Assembly: GCA_002633005.1 (NCBI GenBank)
Contig: NMRA01000639.1
Span: 15,609-77,608 of the forward strand
DNA length: 62,000 nt
Reading direction: 5' to 3'
Source of the DNA: Phoronis australis
Lineage: Eukaryota > Phoronida > Phoronidae
Positions 33,386 through 44,934 of the stretch are shown piece by piece. Position numbers and translations under genes: made by a program. How positions within the stretch are numbered: the stretch's first letter is position 1; each line of letters starts with the position of its first letter. Under the pieces are notes generated by a model. It saw only the letters and a program-made list of their open reading frames with translations, was not told the DNA's origin and did not search any database.

Positions 33386-35282
33386 ATTGATACGGACAGT
33401 CTCGGAAACATTATTGACTTCTTGTGATGCTGTAGACCACGTGGCAAATTTCCAGCTCATTTTTGGAACATTTTGAGTCAAATAATGACTGCAATACCAC
33501 TGGAAACATCAGTAGTTTTACTTGACCTCCGTTACAGTACGATTAGCAGTTTAACTTGAATAAAATGGTCCTACAATTTAAAAAATGAACAAAACAGGGA
33601 TATAGTGACAGTCGATTCCCTCACATCCTACCTGAAGGAACGGAGCGTCACGTGGGGTTCTGTTGGTCTCTATGTGACTCCTTCACGACAATTTGCTATA
33701 AAGTTGAGTTATTTTAATTGTTCCGGTGACATCAAGCTGGTTTAATGGATAATCATCGCCTCCGGGAGGTACTAAAACTCTACGGTGAATAAAACTGGCA
33801 GTAAGAAATCATATGTTGGTCGTTCAATAATTTTTTGTCACTTTGTCACAATAGCCGAAGGTTGGCGAAGGGCCCGGGGGAAAGAAATGACAAGAAGTCA
33901 GATGGACCATATGTGGCGGTTGCGCGGCTATTGAGTCATTCCTTTTCCCACATAGATGCAATGTATTGTTCATTAGCCAACGTTCCAGCCAACTGTGGGC
34001 TTAGTGGTTGAAAATCAGGTAAAAATGAGGTTGAACCTGAATCGCTTTTTCGTCGCACTGCCGCATTTATGTACCGGAAGTTCTGCGCAACAGGCTGCCT
34101 CGGTTTGGGTTAATTGTTAAGGATTGGGTGGAGGGCTCAAATGCAACGACCACTTGATGGTCATTGACAGATCAAGAACCGAAAATATTCAATGATTACT
34201 GTTTGGAAACAATGCTGCGTTATTTTTTTCAAATGACAGATTTTTGCCTGGCCATCAGATTTCTTAGAACACGAATCCCGACACAATCGCATTCTATTAT
34301 TATCGCCTGCGTATTCTTAATTTAAAATTGTGAGCAAATTTGTACACAAAAAGATGTGTAATTTCAAATTTCTGGCATTTACTGGAAGTATGATAAGGTA
34401 TAGGCCTGTAATGTTATATACAGCAAAGCTGCGCTCCAAACAAGTGATGGCGTGCCGAGGGTCCCCAAGGTGTAAACCCGATTATCATGACTGGTTTTTC
34501 AACATTATGAAATATTAAGTTTTCTCATCTTCCAAAGCTCCATAAAACGTTATTATGACCAGGGATAGAAACGGGTCACTGTTACAGAACGGACACAAGT
34601 AAACCTCGTTCATCAAGCACCGAAAAGCCTTATCTTTTATTCTATAGATGTCGCTACCTAACCGGAAAAAGCCAGAAACTGAAACGGAAAAGCTCGGTGG
34701 CAAGAACAACAATCAACGCAGTCACAGCTGTTGAGTGCACTGAGCGCTGAAGAGGTAGCTTGAAATGTATGGCTCCTGGCTCAAAGTTTGTCGGTATGTG
34801 ATACTGCATTTAAATCAACGTGCACTGTATTATTCGGTATCTGTTAGTCATTCCAAACGATGGAATCTGCTTGACGGGAGCCGAGGCCGAGGCAGTGACG
34901 GCGAGGACCCGCATGTGATCAATTGTCGATTGTGCTGAATTAAAATTAAAACTAAAAAGTCGGGATCATTCAACCACGTTAGCTTTGTGGTGAATCTGTA
35001 GTGAGCGTAGTAATATATCGTAAAGGCGGCTCTTAATCACTTGCCTGCGGGTAACGGCTCTTTGTTCGACTGGTTTGGAGTGACCTGGTACGTGCGGCCT
35101 GACATTGAAGCAAAGAGGTAACGCTGTGTTGTTATTTAATACACACAAACCAACATTCACAACAGCTGGTAACGGGTTCGAATCTTGGAACAAGGTGATT
35201 TTATGCTACATTGGCACCAAATGTGGTGACACTCACGCGTAATATGCATACTATGTATATAAATTTATCTTACAATTAATAA

Positions 35283-35547
35283 CATGGGTGGCGCAGCACT
35301 GAAAAAAGTAGGGGGCTAAAGCCCCATCGGTACTGGTTGGATATAGCAGTCCCTGATTTAAAGAACCAGTTAATCCACTAAATAACGGGCCCATTCTTCA
35401 ATGATTGCCTGGTTCTGTAGATCAGGGATCCGACCAGTGCCAGCCCCCTCAGCCCCCCTGTCCACTGCCTGTAGACCACGGACGGCGTAGCACTGAAAAA
35501 GTGGGGGGGGATACAACCCCCCAGCCCGATATGGTGCGCCACCCATG
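35283..35547. mobile_element. Foldback miniature element, CATGGGTGGCGC ends, 5-bp target duplication
   Basis: The ends CATGGGTGGCGCAGC and GGTGCGCCACCCATG are inverted. AATAA flanks both sides. Subterminal blocks (AGCACTGAAAAA, G-runs/C-runs) and an inner palindrome (GGTTGGATATAGCAGTCCCT facing AGGGATCCGACC) make nested stems. No coding capacity. A deleted relative is at 53193-53261. Confidence 0.85.
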
Positions 35548-35618
35548 AATAATAATTATATGGACTGTGACTTGGTCACATCTAACTAACTCCAAATGCC
35601 TGACACCAACATGATGAG

Positions 35619-35752
35619 ACAGTGTAGCTCAGTGGTTTAAGCTCTGGACTCTCATTTGGGAAACCCAGGTTCGAATCCTGGCTTTACTGGCATACAAACT
35701 AGCATTGCACAAAAATGTCTCCTACTCTGTTGAGCTCGGTCTTACTGGTAAG
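35619..35752 (+). mobile_element. tRNA-derived SINE copy with good A and B boxes
   Basis: The A box reads GTAGCTCAGTGG and the B box GGTTCGAATCC, 45 bases apart. The non-tRNA tail (CACAAAAATGTCTCCTACTC, then TTGAGCTCGGTCTTACTGG) is shared with the 6918 copy. An internal polymerase III promoter is likely intact. Confidence 0.87.
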
Positions 35753-35982
35753 TGAATGAATGTATGCAAGGGAATGAATGCGATAACCACTTCGGAATAC
35801 TCAACTTCGAGTGTGAAAGGTAAAGAAGAGAAAGAAAGAAACATGACAAAGGTTTCCTCAACAGAAAGAAATGGCCTACAAGTGGTTGGTGGGCATGACT
35901 ATTCCATTAGCATTTGGAACCCCCACGCTGCTTTAACTTGTAATAGAAACTTGAAATGTTCCAGCAGACCAGCACGGTGAAG

Positions 35983-36070
35983 AAAATTTCTCAGGATTTG
36001 AACCCAGGTTACACGTGTAAGAGCCGAGCGTCTAAACTGTTCAGCCAAGTTGCCACTTGGCAAGTGATTT
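35983..36070 (-). mobile_element. tRNA-derived repeat, minus strand
   Basis: On the minus strand it reads GTGGCAACTTGGCTGAACAG and later GGGTTCAAATCC, an A-box/B-box pair at tRNA-like spacing. It may be another SINE related to the neighbouring copy in opposite orientation. No intact cloverleaf is evident. Confidence 0.6.
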
Positions 36071-36526
36071 AGAGAGGGTTTATAATCTGGCTGTAATGTA
36101 TATCACACCTGGAAATCACATGTCACTACAATGGTAGTGTACAAGTCAAGCATAGGTACAGATATGTGGTGGCACATTCTAATCCATCTTGCACGCGGTA
36201 ATATTTTCTGCAAATTACACCGTGGCTAAACTATGAAAGTCAAATTACTATATGTGTACCTTTCGAGTGTAGATGGACATTTTTGGAGAAAGTTGGAGTC
36301 TTTAACTGACCTTCCAGCTTGAACAAAATACTCTACCAACCTATATTTTTTCCAAACTGTCCTGAAATTGAAGACTGAATTTCATTGCAGTCAATGTGCT
36401 CGAGGTCAAACGGAATCATGCAAAAAGTTATGTGGCTGCCAGACTTGCCAAGAGGAGGCAGCACAGATGGGGGGGACCTGTCTGAGGTACAAACATCTAG
36501 TGTGTCATCTATGATCAATTATCTAG

Positions 36527-36809
36527 AACAGCTTATTATTTAAAATGACTTATTCTTATTAAAATGACATAGGCAAAAAATTGAATTTTGGGCCTCAAAA
36601 GCGAGGCCTTCTATATTAATATAGGAGGCCTCGCTGAAAGGCAGCCAGAGTGCGGGGCTCACTATATTAATATTGGCGGCCCCGCTCTCCGGCCACCTTT
36701 CGGCGGGGCCCTCTATATTAATTTTGAGCGCCCCGCTTTTGATACCCGAAATTCAATTTTTGCCGATGTCATTTTAATAAAAATAAGTCATTTTAAATAA
36801 TAAGCTGTT
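36527..36809. mobile_element. Miniature inverted-repeat element carrying three consecutive hairpins
   Basis: The outer arms of about 75-85 bases are inverted copies; the left contains AACAGCTTATTATTTAAAAT and the right arm mirrors it. Between them lie three units, each with a GCGAGGCC- or GCGGGGC-type stem around a TCTATATTAATAT-type loop. No real coding frame: the repeated YINIGG-like peptide in one frame comes from the repeats. Confidence 0.88.
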
Positions 36810-38941
36810 ATAGGTTAAGCGGATGAACAGCATACACCCTCTATTGTACATAATAGTTAACGGGTAGTGGTAGTCGACCCATCCCACTATCTTACTCGTT
36901 TATGGCATAGTACACGCTATTTAAGACACCTTAAATCACAAAGCGTATTGCATCCCTCATAGTTGACGTAATATTCACTTGCNTATAGTGTTTTCGTGCC
37001 ACCATTAGACAGTAGAATAATTCAAGAAAAGAGTGGTCACAGCACCATCTGTTGAGAGCTCCATGAACAGATGCCTCAATGCCTGATTTCATATGAAGGC
37101 TGCTTAAATCCTGACTCTTGTAATTGAATGACAGTGTCTTCAACAAGTTGAAATTTGAAGTATCGGGTGATGAAGAATAAGAAGAAGGCTCTAAAATTGG
37201 GAGAATATCTCCTGTTCAATTGGAAGAGAAATTGTCACTTGATTTCTGTCTATTAGGAAAATAAATTGCACAATTTCTTGAGGAGAAAAGTATTCAATCT
37301 GGAAACTTCATGTTTAGGATCTCATTGAATAAGTAAGAAAATTTACGTTCCAGAATTAACCATCTTAACTGAAAATTGACTTTGGCAGTTCTCTTTAACT
37401 ACCTATTCTCAGCTCTTGCTAACATGGCAACCTGCCCTTTTCACCAAATGAAAAGATAATTCCATTTCCTTGAAAAATAGTAGAAATTTATTTATCATCT
37501 CATTTGAATTGCAACAAAGTTTCAGGACATATGATGCACGTTCAGCAGCTTGCCTTACTTTGTCGTCTGCTTTGCGTGGTGATTTTGAAAGTCTGCTGGT
37601 TCAAATTTCCCCGACACTCTGTCCCAATAGTAAATCGATTGAGCTTTCCCATTACAGGATGACTACCTCTCCGCCTTTGCCATACGCATGTGATGTATTG
37701 TCTATAGGGATAACAATATTATTATCAAGCATGTGAAATTATCCTGATTTGAGAACCTACTTCTGCTGTTGTTGATACACAGAGTAGCTGCATGTTAAAT
37801 ATACATCGTTTAGTCCTTCAGGGTGAAAAATGAGAAAAATAAAATCAGAGAAAAAATTCAGTTTACGCTATATGGCCATGATGCAACCTTATGGTCTTCA
37901 GGGGTTATAAATTGAACAAGGTATTATCACCATCAAAAGAAATGGAATAATGAAAACAAAACGATTCATTGGGAAAGTCCTATATTAACACCATCAGCTT
38001 TGTGAATAGCATGAAATTGAATGTCATCTGAGTACAAGGACTTGCAGTTTGCTGCAGAATTTCGATCATCCCAAGTAGGTTTGCTAGCTACTTAGGATGG
38101 TCTGTTAGGATAAATTGCGTTATGAATAGCATTAAAAACTACTACATTCTTCCTAGGGTAAATCAATTTGACTATTGATGCTAAAACTGTTTCCTTCCTC
38201 GAGTAAATCAATGTATTGGTTATTGTTGCTAAAACTGTTTATTGTTATTGCACTATTCTGCTGCTAAATTTGTGGAGCAATCATATGTGTCTGTATGCTT
38301 TGGGCGCCATGAAATAGATTGTCACCTATTGGCCAAGTTAATTTTCACTGATTTTTCAATAAATTGTTCTCTTTCCTCAAATACTGTAAATTTGAAGAAA
38401 AATATCCTCTGTTGTAAATTTTTAGCAATTCTTGGGAGCTCCATCAGTTTTAAAACAACTCCACCTGGTGGTGAATGTGAATGTTACAACCCTCAACTTG
38501 TCACTTGCCAGGGGTAGAAGTCTCCAGAAACTTGAGTGTGTAGGTTTCAACAAAATTTCACGCGAAAAGATTTTTTTCAGACCTGGGGGTGAATGTTAAT
38601 TGAGTTACCGGGTATGTGGGTTTTGTGTTGAGGATATGAATGTGACCATTTTAACGAATTTCACGTTATGTATTAGGGTGCCACCAAATATGGCTGCAGA
38701 GAGTTGCACCTAGTCCTCGAGACTTATTAAAGATGAGTGACTTATGGAGTCAATCAGGGGTTCATCGCTCACATTTTATTGGCTGCAACTTCACTTTATT
38801 ATGTTCCTGCATGTGCGCTTCCTCAGGTACACACACAGGGGTGTCTAAGGGGATTTTTGCGCCATAGTTGCCGAATAGAGTACTATGTATGTGGTGTAAA
38901 CGCTCAGCTGAACAGAATCACATTGCTCTGGGGTGAGTTAC

Positions 38942-39041
38942 TTCTAAAGGGTAACTCGTAGTGTGCAGACGACTTAAGTGACACCTGTGAGTGTTCTAAA
39001 GGGTAACTCGTAGTGTGCAGATGACTTAAGTGACACCTGTC
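38942..39041 (+). repeat. 52-bp tandem duplication within a dispersed repeat
   Basis: Two near-identical units start at 38942 and 38994 with TTCTAAAGGGTAACTCGTAG and end CACCTGT. The GGGTAACT core links them to a dispersed family with copies at 1780-1900, 45600-45670 and 54630-54760. Confidence 0.88.
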
Positions 39042-40139
39042 TGTGCTTAGACTCAAAGCTTAAATACAAACATTGATATTTAAACCATATGAGGAAAAGC
39101 ATTTTTTGAAAAAATGCAGTATTTTAATTATGGGGCCTAATTAACTGTATTACACTGTATTCATTTAAGAGACTTGGCCTGTTTCTCAGGAGGTACCTTG
39201 TTTTTCGTCGGTAGATCTGTTCAAGAAACACTGATGGCAAGAGGTCATGAAACACAGTTTCTATTAAACAGGTCTCAAATCATACGTGATTTTCATTTTT
39301 AATCCTGTCATGTTCAAGCTGAGTATCTTGGAACTTTTGTCCTCGTTTTTCCGTTCTGAGTCACATGACTTGCTCAACATGCACTAGTGCAACAGATATG
39401 AAATATGTCCTACGGATGATTTGAGGCCATGAAAATATCCGAGGTGTTTCAAATGAGGCCTGTCTGAGTTTCATGGTACTGTGCGAATGACTTATTTTTT
39501 CCCTATATGGCGTTATGCATGTTGATTGACTCTCAATTACAATGCAGAGGCTCAAATAGATCATGAAGTTGATTTTTGGTGAATGGAAACAATTTGCAGA
39601 CTTAGCTTAAGCTGATTTATTTGTATTTTCTGTGTAAAATGTGGAGCATTCCATATGATAATTTATAAATATGACATGTATGTACAATATGTACTGGCAA
39701 GCATCTCTGAAATGCCTGCACAAACGCAACATTGACAATTAATTGAAAGTACCTGTTTTAATATTCAGTACATATGGGTACAGGTGTATCAAAGGTGTAT
39801 GGTTGCAGGTGCCGGCAGTTCCAAGCTTGCCTCTTGACATTTAAGTACCGGAATTTTTCTATCATTCGAGTGACATGCCACATGATCATGGATTGTCTGC
39901 ATTGCAGTTAAGTCTATTCAACCGTTGTCATGGTAATGCTTCCAAAATTCTATTCATCAAACAGTGGTCTGAGGGCAATAGAATCTTGTTGGCTAAATCT
40001 GCTTAGTGATGTTCAAATGACAACTTTTGTTTGTTTTTTGGGAGCATGCTACAGTGCGAAAAAAGTTCCATGTTTACTGCCATCCATGGGAATAAAAAGA
40101 GCACTTTTCGAGCACTGGCACGGCTGCTACCAAAAAACA

Positions 40140-40255
40140 AATCCCGCGTCATTTTTCCTTGTATCAAGTGGATTTTCTTTTTTGAAAAAGTGAGCAACCA
40201 AAAATACCGCACCACCAACTCAGTTTCCAAAAAACACAGACCGGAACCAATTAAG
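40140..40255 (+). repeat. Partial copy of the AGCTGGTTCTGG element
   Basis: CGTCATTTTTCCTTGTATCA, AGTGAGCAACCAAAAATACC, GCACCACCAACT and CAGACCGGAACCAA follow the order of the right half of the 50040-50306 element. The left end is not clear. Confidence 0.65.
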
Positions 40256-40670
40256 CTTTTCTGGGCTAACATGATCTTCAAGTGAGGGTGAGATAGGCTC
40301 CCTAATCTAACTAGGTTGCAATTATGTATGCACACTAATGCCATTATCACCCTGAGCACAAGTGCATGTAGGAAACATCTGTTAGGTTCTGTATAATAAT
40401 GTGTATTAGTTCAAGTGTGAATGTGACATTTCAGGCTAATCACTGAATACAGCTTGTTGTTTGTACTGTGCACGTGAATTTTGTTAAACCCCCGAATAAG
40501 CACGGTAAGTCATTTAATTCAAACCCAAACTGCATTGCATGGTAATTTTCACTTATTTTCAGAGTCGGATAATTGCCAAAAGGGCCATTTTTCCACTTAA
40601 ATGTTTTCAAATAGTTATAGTAAATATATAGACGCTGAGGTTGGCCAGTAATGAAATATCTCAAATAAAC

Positions 40671-40763
40671 ACAGAAAAATCAGGAACCCCAACTGGGAAT
40701 CAAACCACAGGCAATCTAGAGACCTGTGGTTTGATTTCCAGTTGGGGTTCCTGATTTTTCTGT
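40671..40763. repeat. Near-perfect 41-bp-arm palindrome with tRNA-like B box
   Basis: The arms 40671-40711 and 40723-40763 are complementary with one mismatch around an 11-base loop. Each arm contains a B-box-like GTGGTTTGATTYCC, so it looks like two inverted SINE or tRNA fragments. GTTTTCAAATAGT occurs just before (40609) and at the right edge (40762), suggesting insertion into an older repeat. Confidence 0.9.
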
Positions 40764-41058
40764 TTTCAAATAGTATTCAAGATGAGCTAGAGTACAGTAA
40801 AATGTCACAAATTTCAAACAAAAATAATTACTAGATTTTTGTTATTTCGTTTGTCAAAAACTTCTAACATTGCTGTGACTGTTTGCACTTCTTAATATTG
40901 TCTGATGATAGTTTTGTTGCAGAACTTGAACTTGGTTACCTTCGTTTTACAGACTTGACTTCCATTAATTAAAAGTGAGAAAAAAGAAATTTTTCTTGCT
41001 TTCTATATTGAACGTAACTATGTTGAATTGGTGAAATTTTGCAATAATATTGTTTCAG

Positions 41059-41195
41059 GGCACTATTATAAGTTGCTCAAGTCATGGCGGCAGAGGCAGA
41101 GGAAAAGCTGACCTTTCCAGAATGGGTGGATAACCACGTAGACGACGTAAACACAAAATTTCTCTCTGATTCGGAGGATGATGTTTTTGTTAGAG
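41059..41195 (+). CDS. Start-codon exon of an unidentified plus-strand gene (candidate alternative first coding exon a)
   Basis: The exon follows an acceptor (TTGTTTCAG) at 41058, so a non-coding 5' exon lies upstream. Translation starts at 41084 in a strong context (G at -3, G at +4) after 25 bases of 5' UTR. It encodes 37 residues beginning MAAEAEEKLTFPEWVDNH and ending in an acidic SDSEDDVFVR stretch. The donor AGAG followed by GTAAGT splits a codon after its first base (phase 1). No membrane segment or domain is visible; it looks like a cytosolic acidic N-terminus. The exon at 58896 has the same design and the same phase, so both may feed one downstream exon, for example at 61100. I do not recognise the protein. 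It could also be the first exon of a separate gene whose next exons I missed. Confidence 0.6.
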
Positions 41196-42649
41196 GTAAG
41201 TGCTGTAGCCATTATACAAGCCGTCGTATAGTTTGTTTTGAGTAGAAGTGATAATTGTTCAAAACGACAAAAAGTCTGGGATCCTTATGAATTTAGCAGT
41301 CCTTGCAGCTCAATTTTCTCCCTGCCCCCTGGTAGCCGCAATTTTTGAGGTACCTCTCCCCCCAGTCACCATGATTTTTCCTCACCCTTGTTGACATGAC
41401 TTGAGGGTTTTGACGCGAGGCACCTAGTTTGTATGTGGCCCTATATTTTCTGCGGGGCCTCTAGGCTGTACCCCAATAGATAATAGTCTCTGACTGAGAC
41501 AATTGTAATGCTGATGAGTTTTCTTGGCTCATTAATGTACGCATGCAGTGATGGCAATTGACTTATATTCATGCTAAATCCCTAGTGTCTGGGCTTTGTA
41601 CAAGGTAAGTTGACATCAATATTTATAGGTTGTCTACTATGGCCTGAGTAAAAAATTTCAAGCAAGATCATAAATCAATTTCCTCAAAACATTGGTTGTG
41701 TGTCAAACAAATCCAAAATCAGTTCCCATTTTCCACTTTGGGAAATTGGTCTTTAAATTGAGGATGAGCACTATAAACAATTTTTTAGAAAAAAATGGAG
41801 GGTGGCGTGACACGTCTGATTCAAGTTAACCCTCAATTGTATTTATGTGAGGCACTTCTCATGGAAGGGTCACATAAAGCAATGATACAAATATATTCTA
41901 TGCGTTGGTAACAGGTGCATTTTGAATCCTAATAGTTGTTCAAAAGTGCGTACAGTGGTATGTTTAAAGTATGAGGAGTTTTAACTGCACAATTGGGAAG
42001 TTGGAAGGTTAAGTCAAAAAGCATGGTTGGTTTTGATCTGTGACTTTTGAAAACCCAGTCAGTTGTGTGTTATAGTATTATCATTAGTTGCACACTTTTT
42101 TGAAAAAGAAACTCCATTTGAGACGAGCAAAAATGACGCATGACATTTCAAACCTTGATTAGCTTTTCTTACTTGGCTTTGTGCAGCTGTTCAAAAAAGC
42201 AAGACCTTGGCTGAAGTTGCGGCAAGTAGACATTTTTTAAGTCTGGATACAGACTAGAACCCGTAACGTGCTTTTGGCCTTACCTTGGTTTTTACCCAAA
42301 CGTAGGCATTTGCCTGGGCGAATACGGTAATTTAACAAAAATTTTCTCAAGCAGTCGGGCATGTTGCTAATAAATAGCCCTACGCATATACCTGATGACC
42401 TTATCCTAGCTACTAACATTGACACTTTTGTGTATAGGAGAGTGTCGGTTACTGCGAACTGTTGAATCCCCTCTTGCGCCGAAGTTAAAATCGCAAGTTA
42501 AGTTCACAGTGGGTTGAACAGTTCACTATTGACGAATCAAAATTGGGGATCCATAACTTTGTTGTCACTGAAGTTATCTTCATCTGCCACTGTCAACAAA
42601 GACATGTGTTGGGTTGGAAATTTGTAAATATCTAGTTCAAATATTCACC

Positions 42650-42920
42650 ATACCGTAACGGTAATTCTGACCACTTATTTGGCGCAAAAATAATTGCCAA
42701 AACGGCAGTTTTTTCTATTTTCAAACTAGGCTTTTGCAAATAATAAGAGCTTCAACAAATCTCATTTTTATCACATTTAAATGGTACAAACCATAGTAGA
42801 CAAAAATGTCCTTAATCTTTAGTTTTGTGGAGAAATATGACAAAACAGAATTTTACATGTTGGCCATATTGCGCGTTAAGTAAGTGAAGAATTACCATAT
42901 TGTAACGGTTTCATTTAACT
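42650..42920. mobile_element. Inverted-repeat element, GGGACACAATATGG family or relative
   Basis: ACCGTAACGGTAATTC on the left faces GAATTACCATATTGTAACGG on the right. The interior has AATTGCCAAAACGGCAG and GTTGGCCATATTGCGCG, resembling the 49.6-kb and 54.9-kb copies. Confidence 0.65.
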
Positions 42921-43254
42921 TAATAGTAAAAAAAATATGTACTCTGCTCTTCATGTTTAAAAACCATAGTTGAGACTGCTATGGTTAAAATCACAACGCT
43001 CCCCCCCACTTTGATACCTTTGCTGATCCTGCCATAAATTGACACTAAGTTTGGTGTTAGTTTAGTACCAAAACTAACATGAATGCTGGAGTTAACTTTG
43101 CTGGTTACATCGACGCTGCTTTAGTCGCGTGTTTTAACTCCATGGGAAAAGACTTTGACGTTACTTCTCACCTCAGTGACATCACGTGACAAGATCTCTT
43201 GGGTAAAAGTAGATTTGTTTTCAGATGTCTCCCATAAAAGCGCAGGGAACAGCA

Positions 43255-43604
43255 TTAAAGGACATTGTTTTTATTTACGAAAAATGCATTTTTTGGATTA
43301 TTATTTTATTGCATATACTTCTGGAAGTTATTAGCTTTGACCAGAGCTATAATGTAATAAAATCCATAGTTTTTGTGTTTTTATCATAAATAGTACAGTT
43401 TTTGTTGTTTTCTGTCAGGCAGAAATTCACTGAAGTCATGACTGGCGACTTCACCACTTAAAACGCTCAAAATACTCTTCTTTTTTGTCTGTGATTTAGT
43501 TCAGTCAGCAGAGGGTTTGGCAATGACACAAGAGTTTACCGTTTGATTTTGCGTTGGGGCTGATTTCGAAACGAGGGTTTTATTGCCGTTAAATGTCACT
43601 TTAA
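43255..43604 (+). mobile_element. Miniature element with TTAAAG ends and internal tRNA-like box
   Basis: It begins TTAAAGGACATT and ends AAATGTCACTTTAA, an imperfect inverted repeat. The interior has the family core GTTATTAGCTTTGACCAGAG, and about 150 bases later a tRNA-like A-box segment (TTTAGTTCAGTCAGCAGAGG). Related copies lie in isthmin-like intron 1. Confidence 0.72.
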
Positions 43605-44807
43605 CTGTGTGCTGTAGTGATTGAGGTGTTCAAAGTGATGCGAGTAAAAGGTTGTACAATGTACACAATCATGTGTCTTACTTGGAGAAGGAGACTTGTT
43701 GCTTTGATTTAGGAGGACATGCCTTTCAGCTTTCTTGGGTCTATACTGGAAACCACATCAGCAAAAATATGCTGGCTTGGAAGTAATGAAGTCTGTCAAA
43801 TTTGTTATCCCATATATATGTGTAAATACAGGCATTCAATAAGCCGTGAAATACGCTGTGAAATATGATATGGGAAAGTATGGCCAATCCGTATACAATG
43901 GCGGAGGCTGTATTTCACGGTTGTTGTGGAGTCTCCTGGTGGATTAAAATCGCGTGTACAACACCAAATCTGATCGTACTCATTCATTTAGGCTACCTGA
44001 AATATTGATTGAAGGTGTTCTTGAAAAAGATGTTTTACTACTCTAAAAACAGCAAAGATTTGCTGACGAAAATTATGACAGGTGGTGATCAGGCAGCTAT
44101 TTTTAGACCTCTGGTCATCATAAATAGGCCAATTGCTGGCTAAGTGAATAGAATCCATGGTCAACAAAGTCAGCCAAAAATCTAAGTCAAATCCAACAAC
44201 AAAGTTTTGTTATAGATGCATACAGTATATCTACTCTAAGAACTAAGATGTTAACTGGAAATTGCGACGTAACATTAAGTATTTGTTTTTTACTGACACA
44301 ATAGTCTGCTTGCTGCATTCCTCGACTCTCCCTCATGATATAGTCTTTACCTCAAGTTCTGCAAATCAGCACAGTTTCCACAGTTATTTTTCAGTGCTGT
44401 GATCAACACGGCGAAATGTTTCTATTACTGTTTACAGTCCGGAAGCTAAGACATGAAAATATACCAAGAAAACTAAAAAACTCATCGAAACTAATAAATA
44501 CACACTACTGCACAACTGTTCAGTTAATTTTTATATTCCTGAATGAATTGTTTCTAAGTTTATGACAAACTTTTAATATTATTGAATGGTTCAATGTTTT
44601 AACTTGACCATATATTTCACAAACTGAAAATTCTTATAAATTTATTATGGAATAAAGGTTTACTAGTTATTCAATACTTTCACATATAATTAGCCAGCGC
44701 GGGTATGGTGCTTGGCATATATACAAGGTCATGTAACAACAAGCTGAAGCACACTGATATGCCAACGAGATATTGCCGTGATGATGCAAATAAGTTCATG
44801 GGATAAA

Positions 44808-44934
44808 TAAGTTATCCTACATAGAATTACATAGGAATACTACTTGGCCATTTGGGACATTCCCATATGAAATGATTTCGCGGTAGAATATGGCAGTAGT
44901 ATTCCTATGTATGTGAGATAACTTAATATTTTCT
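44808..44934. mobile_element. Foldback element with AAGTTATC ends
   Basis: The left arm has AAGTTATCCTACATAG and then ACATAGGAATACTACT. The right arm complement has AAGTTATCTCACATACATAG and GGAATACTACTGCC. The left arm carries an extra few bases. No coding capacity. Confidence 0.82.

Larger units (their letters stand above)
27601..41058. other. Intergenic or unannotated region between the isthmin-like promoter and the plus-strand start exon
   Basis: I see no supportable coding exon. Bases 28720-29960 are strongly A+T-rich with polyadenylation-like hexamers. The rest carries SINEs (35619-36070) and inverted-repeat elements (32977, 35283, 36527, 40671), described separately. A non-coding first exon of the plus-strand gene must lie somewhere to the left of 41059 but cannot be placed. 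Confidence 0.5.

Noticed and set aside
35619-35700. Possible functional tRNA gene
   Set aside because: A and B boxes are good but the sequence does not close an acceptor stem, and the flanking tail is shared with another SINE copy at 6.9 kb.
36588-36800. Open frame with repeated YINIGG peptides
   Set aside because: It is produced by the three-hairpin repeat in a miniature element, not by a gene.
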